Assembly (NCBI GenBank): GCA_016929985.1
Contig: JAFGIH010000600.1
Location: forward strand, 1 to 6,399
Length of the DNA: 6,399 nucleotides
Direction of reading: 5' to 3'
Origin: Thermoleophilia bacterium
GTDB taxonomy: Bacteria > Actinomycetota > Thermoleophilia > RBG-16-64-13
Shown here: positions 5,873 through 6,399 of the stretch, in pieces
Layout of the letters: every line of letters begins with the position of its first letter
Numbering within the stretch: the first letter of the stretch is position 1
Notes under the pieces: generated by a model
Databases searched by the model: none
What the model saw: only the letters and a program-made list of their open reading frames with translations
What the model was told of the DNA's origin: nothing
Translations under genes and position numbers: made by a program

Positions 5873-6399
5873 ACACGATGAACGACACCGCCTCCGCCAA
5901 CGCCATCCTACGCGCCCGGGCCGAGCAACTGGCCCGACCCCCGGAAGCCACGGCCCAGGGCATGCACATCCTGGAGATCCTGGAGTTCACCTTGGGCAAG
6001 GAGCGTTTCGCCTTTGCCTCTTCGTGCGTGCGGGAGGTGTTCCCTCTTACCGAGATCACTCCGCTGCCGGGACTCCCGGCTCACGTACTGGGAGTGGTGA
6101 ACGTACGGGGACGCATACTCTCGGTCATGGACATACGCCGGCTCCTGGAGTTCGGCAACGTGGGGCTCACCAATCTGAACAAGGCCATCATCCTGCACCA
6201 CGGCGACATGGAGCTCGCTGTGCTGGCCGATGAGGTCACCGGGGTGTACGCCATCGACGTAGACGAGGGTCAGCATACGTTGCCTACCCTCTCCATCAGT
6301 CAGGAAGCCTTCCTGTACGGGGTCACCAAAGACCGGGTCGTGGTGCTGGATGCTGAGAAGCTCCTGGCCTCCAAGGACCTGTTGGTGAAGGGGGACTGA
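5869..6399 (+). CDS. cheW: CheW coupling protein 2 (WspD-like)
   Basis: This is a 176-residue CheW coupling protein. It has a helical N-terminal arm (about 8-30) with ILRARAEQLARPPEA, a pattern I associate with CheWs that sit next to CheR-TPR or hybrid CheA genes. The CheW domain is at about 34-168, with LEFTLGKERFAFASSCVREV, then AHVLGVVNVRGRILSVMDIR carrying the conserved Arg80, and DRVVVLDAEKLL near the end. The ATG overlaps the cheR stop as ATGA. GGAG at 5862-5865 is only three bases from ATG 5869; the in-frame ATG at 5878 is 12 bases from it, so the first few residues are uncertain. The gene ends exactly at the window edge, and its last 87 bases equal bases 1-87. If the window closes on itself, cheA follows 42 bases downstream, giving the Wsp-type order cheR-cheW-cheA. 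Confidence 0.94.
   Translation: MNTMNDTASANAILRARAEQLARPPEATAQGMHILEILEFTLGKERFAFASSCVREVFPLTEITPLPGLPAHVLGVVNVRGRILSVMDIRRLLEFGNVGLTNLNKAIILHHGDMELAVLADEVTGVYAIDVDEGQHTLPTLSISQEAFLYGVTKDRVVVLDAEKLLASKDLLVKGD
6313..6399. repeat. Terminal direct repeat, right copy (identical to 1-87)
   Basis: These are the last 87 bases of cheW2, matching the left edge at every position. The size is compatible with an assembler k-mer overlap in a circular contig, but also with a real tandem duplication. Confidence 0.97.

Noticed and set aside
1..6399. A plasmid or phage genome, suggested by the repeated ends
   Set aside because: No replication initiator, iterons, partition, mobilisation, capsid or terminase gene is present; all coding capacity is chemosensory.
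1..6399. CRISPR arrays, tRNA or rRNA genes, or IS ends
   Set aside because: No regularly spaced repeats, no tRNA-like cloverleaf and no transposase or paired IS termini were seen; the window is filled by conserved coding genes.

Overview
The window is a compact, GC-rich (about two-thirds G+C by eye) bacterial chemosensory operon. Every gene is on the + strand and almost no DNA is non-coding. The parts are a hybrid CheA kinase with a C-terminal receiver, a CheB methylesterase, a first CheW, a CheR methyltransferase with a C-terminal TPR region, and a second CheW. This gene set matches the Wsp-type (alternative cellular function) chemosensory systems, where the operon runs receptor, CheW, CheR-TPR, CheW, CheA-REC, CheB, diguanylate cyclase. 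The sequence does not allow a firm taxonomic call. A high-GC bacterium is certain; actinobacterial, deltaproteobacterial or similar lineages are only guesses.

Layout: 1-87 is the last 28 codons plus stop of a cheW; 88-129 is a short spacer with the cheA ribosome binding site; 130-2478 is cheA-REC; 2475-3698 is cheB; 3697-3819 is an open frame that looks like the last 40 codons of an otherwise missing gene, possibly a chemoreceptor; 3816-4376 is cheW1; 4373-5872 is cheR-TPR; 5869-6399 is cheW2. Four junctions are 4-base ATGA or GTGA overlaps, so translational coupling is likely along the whole operon.

The most striking observation is that bases 1-87 and 6313-6399 are identical. The window therefore closes on itself as a possible 6312-bp circle or tandem-repeat unit. 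When closed, the gene order becomes cheW1-cheR-cheW2-cheA-cheB, the standard Wsp-type order, and cheB is joined directly to the last part of a gene that normally would precede cheW1. The seam of the circle or duplication is thus probably near 3676-3710. This fits a tandem duplication, an excised operon circle, or an assembly-graph artefact; the sequence alone cannot choose between them. No replication, integrase or transposase gene is present, which argues against an autonomous plasmid.

How the proteins would work together: the two CheWs couple a receptor array (receptor gene absent here) to CheA. CheA autophosphorylates on His54 and can pass phosphate to its own receiver (Asp714), to CheB, or to an output regulator not encoded here. 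CheR and CheB set receptor methylation. Two departures from family norms deserve attention: the CheB receiver lacks the conserved lysine and has Asn for the second acidic residue, and CheW1 has Gln where CheW proteins keep a conserved Arg, while CheW2 retains it.
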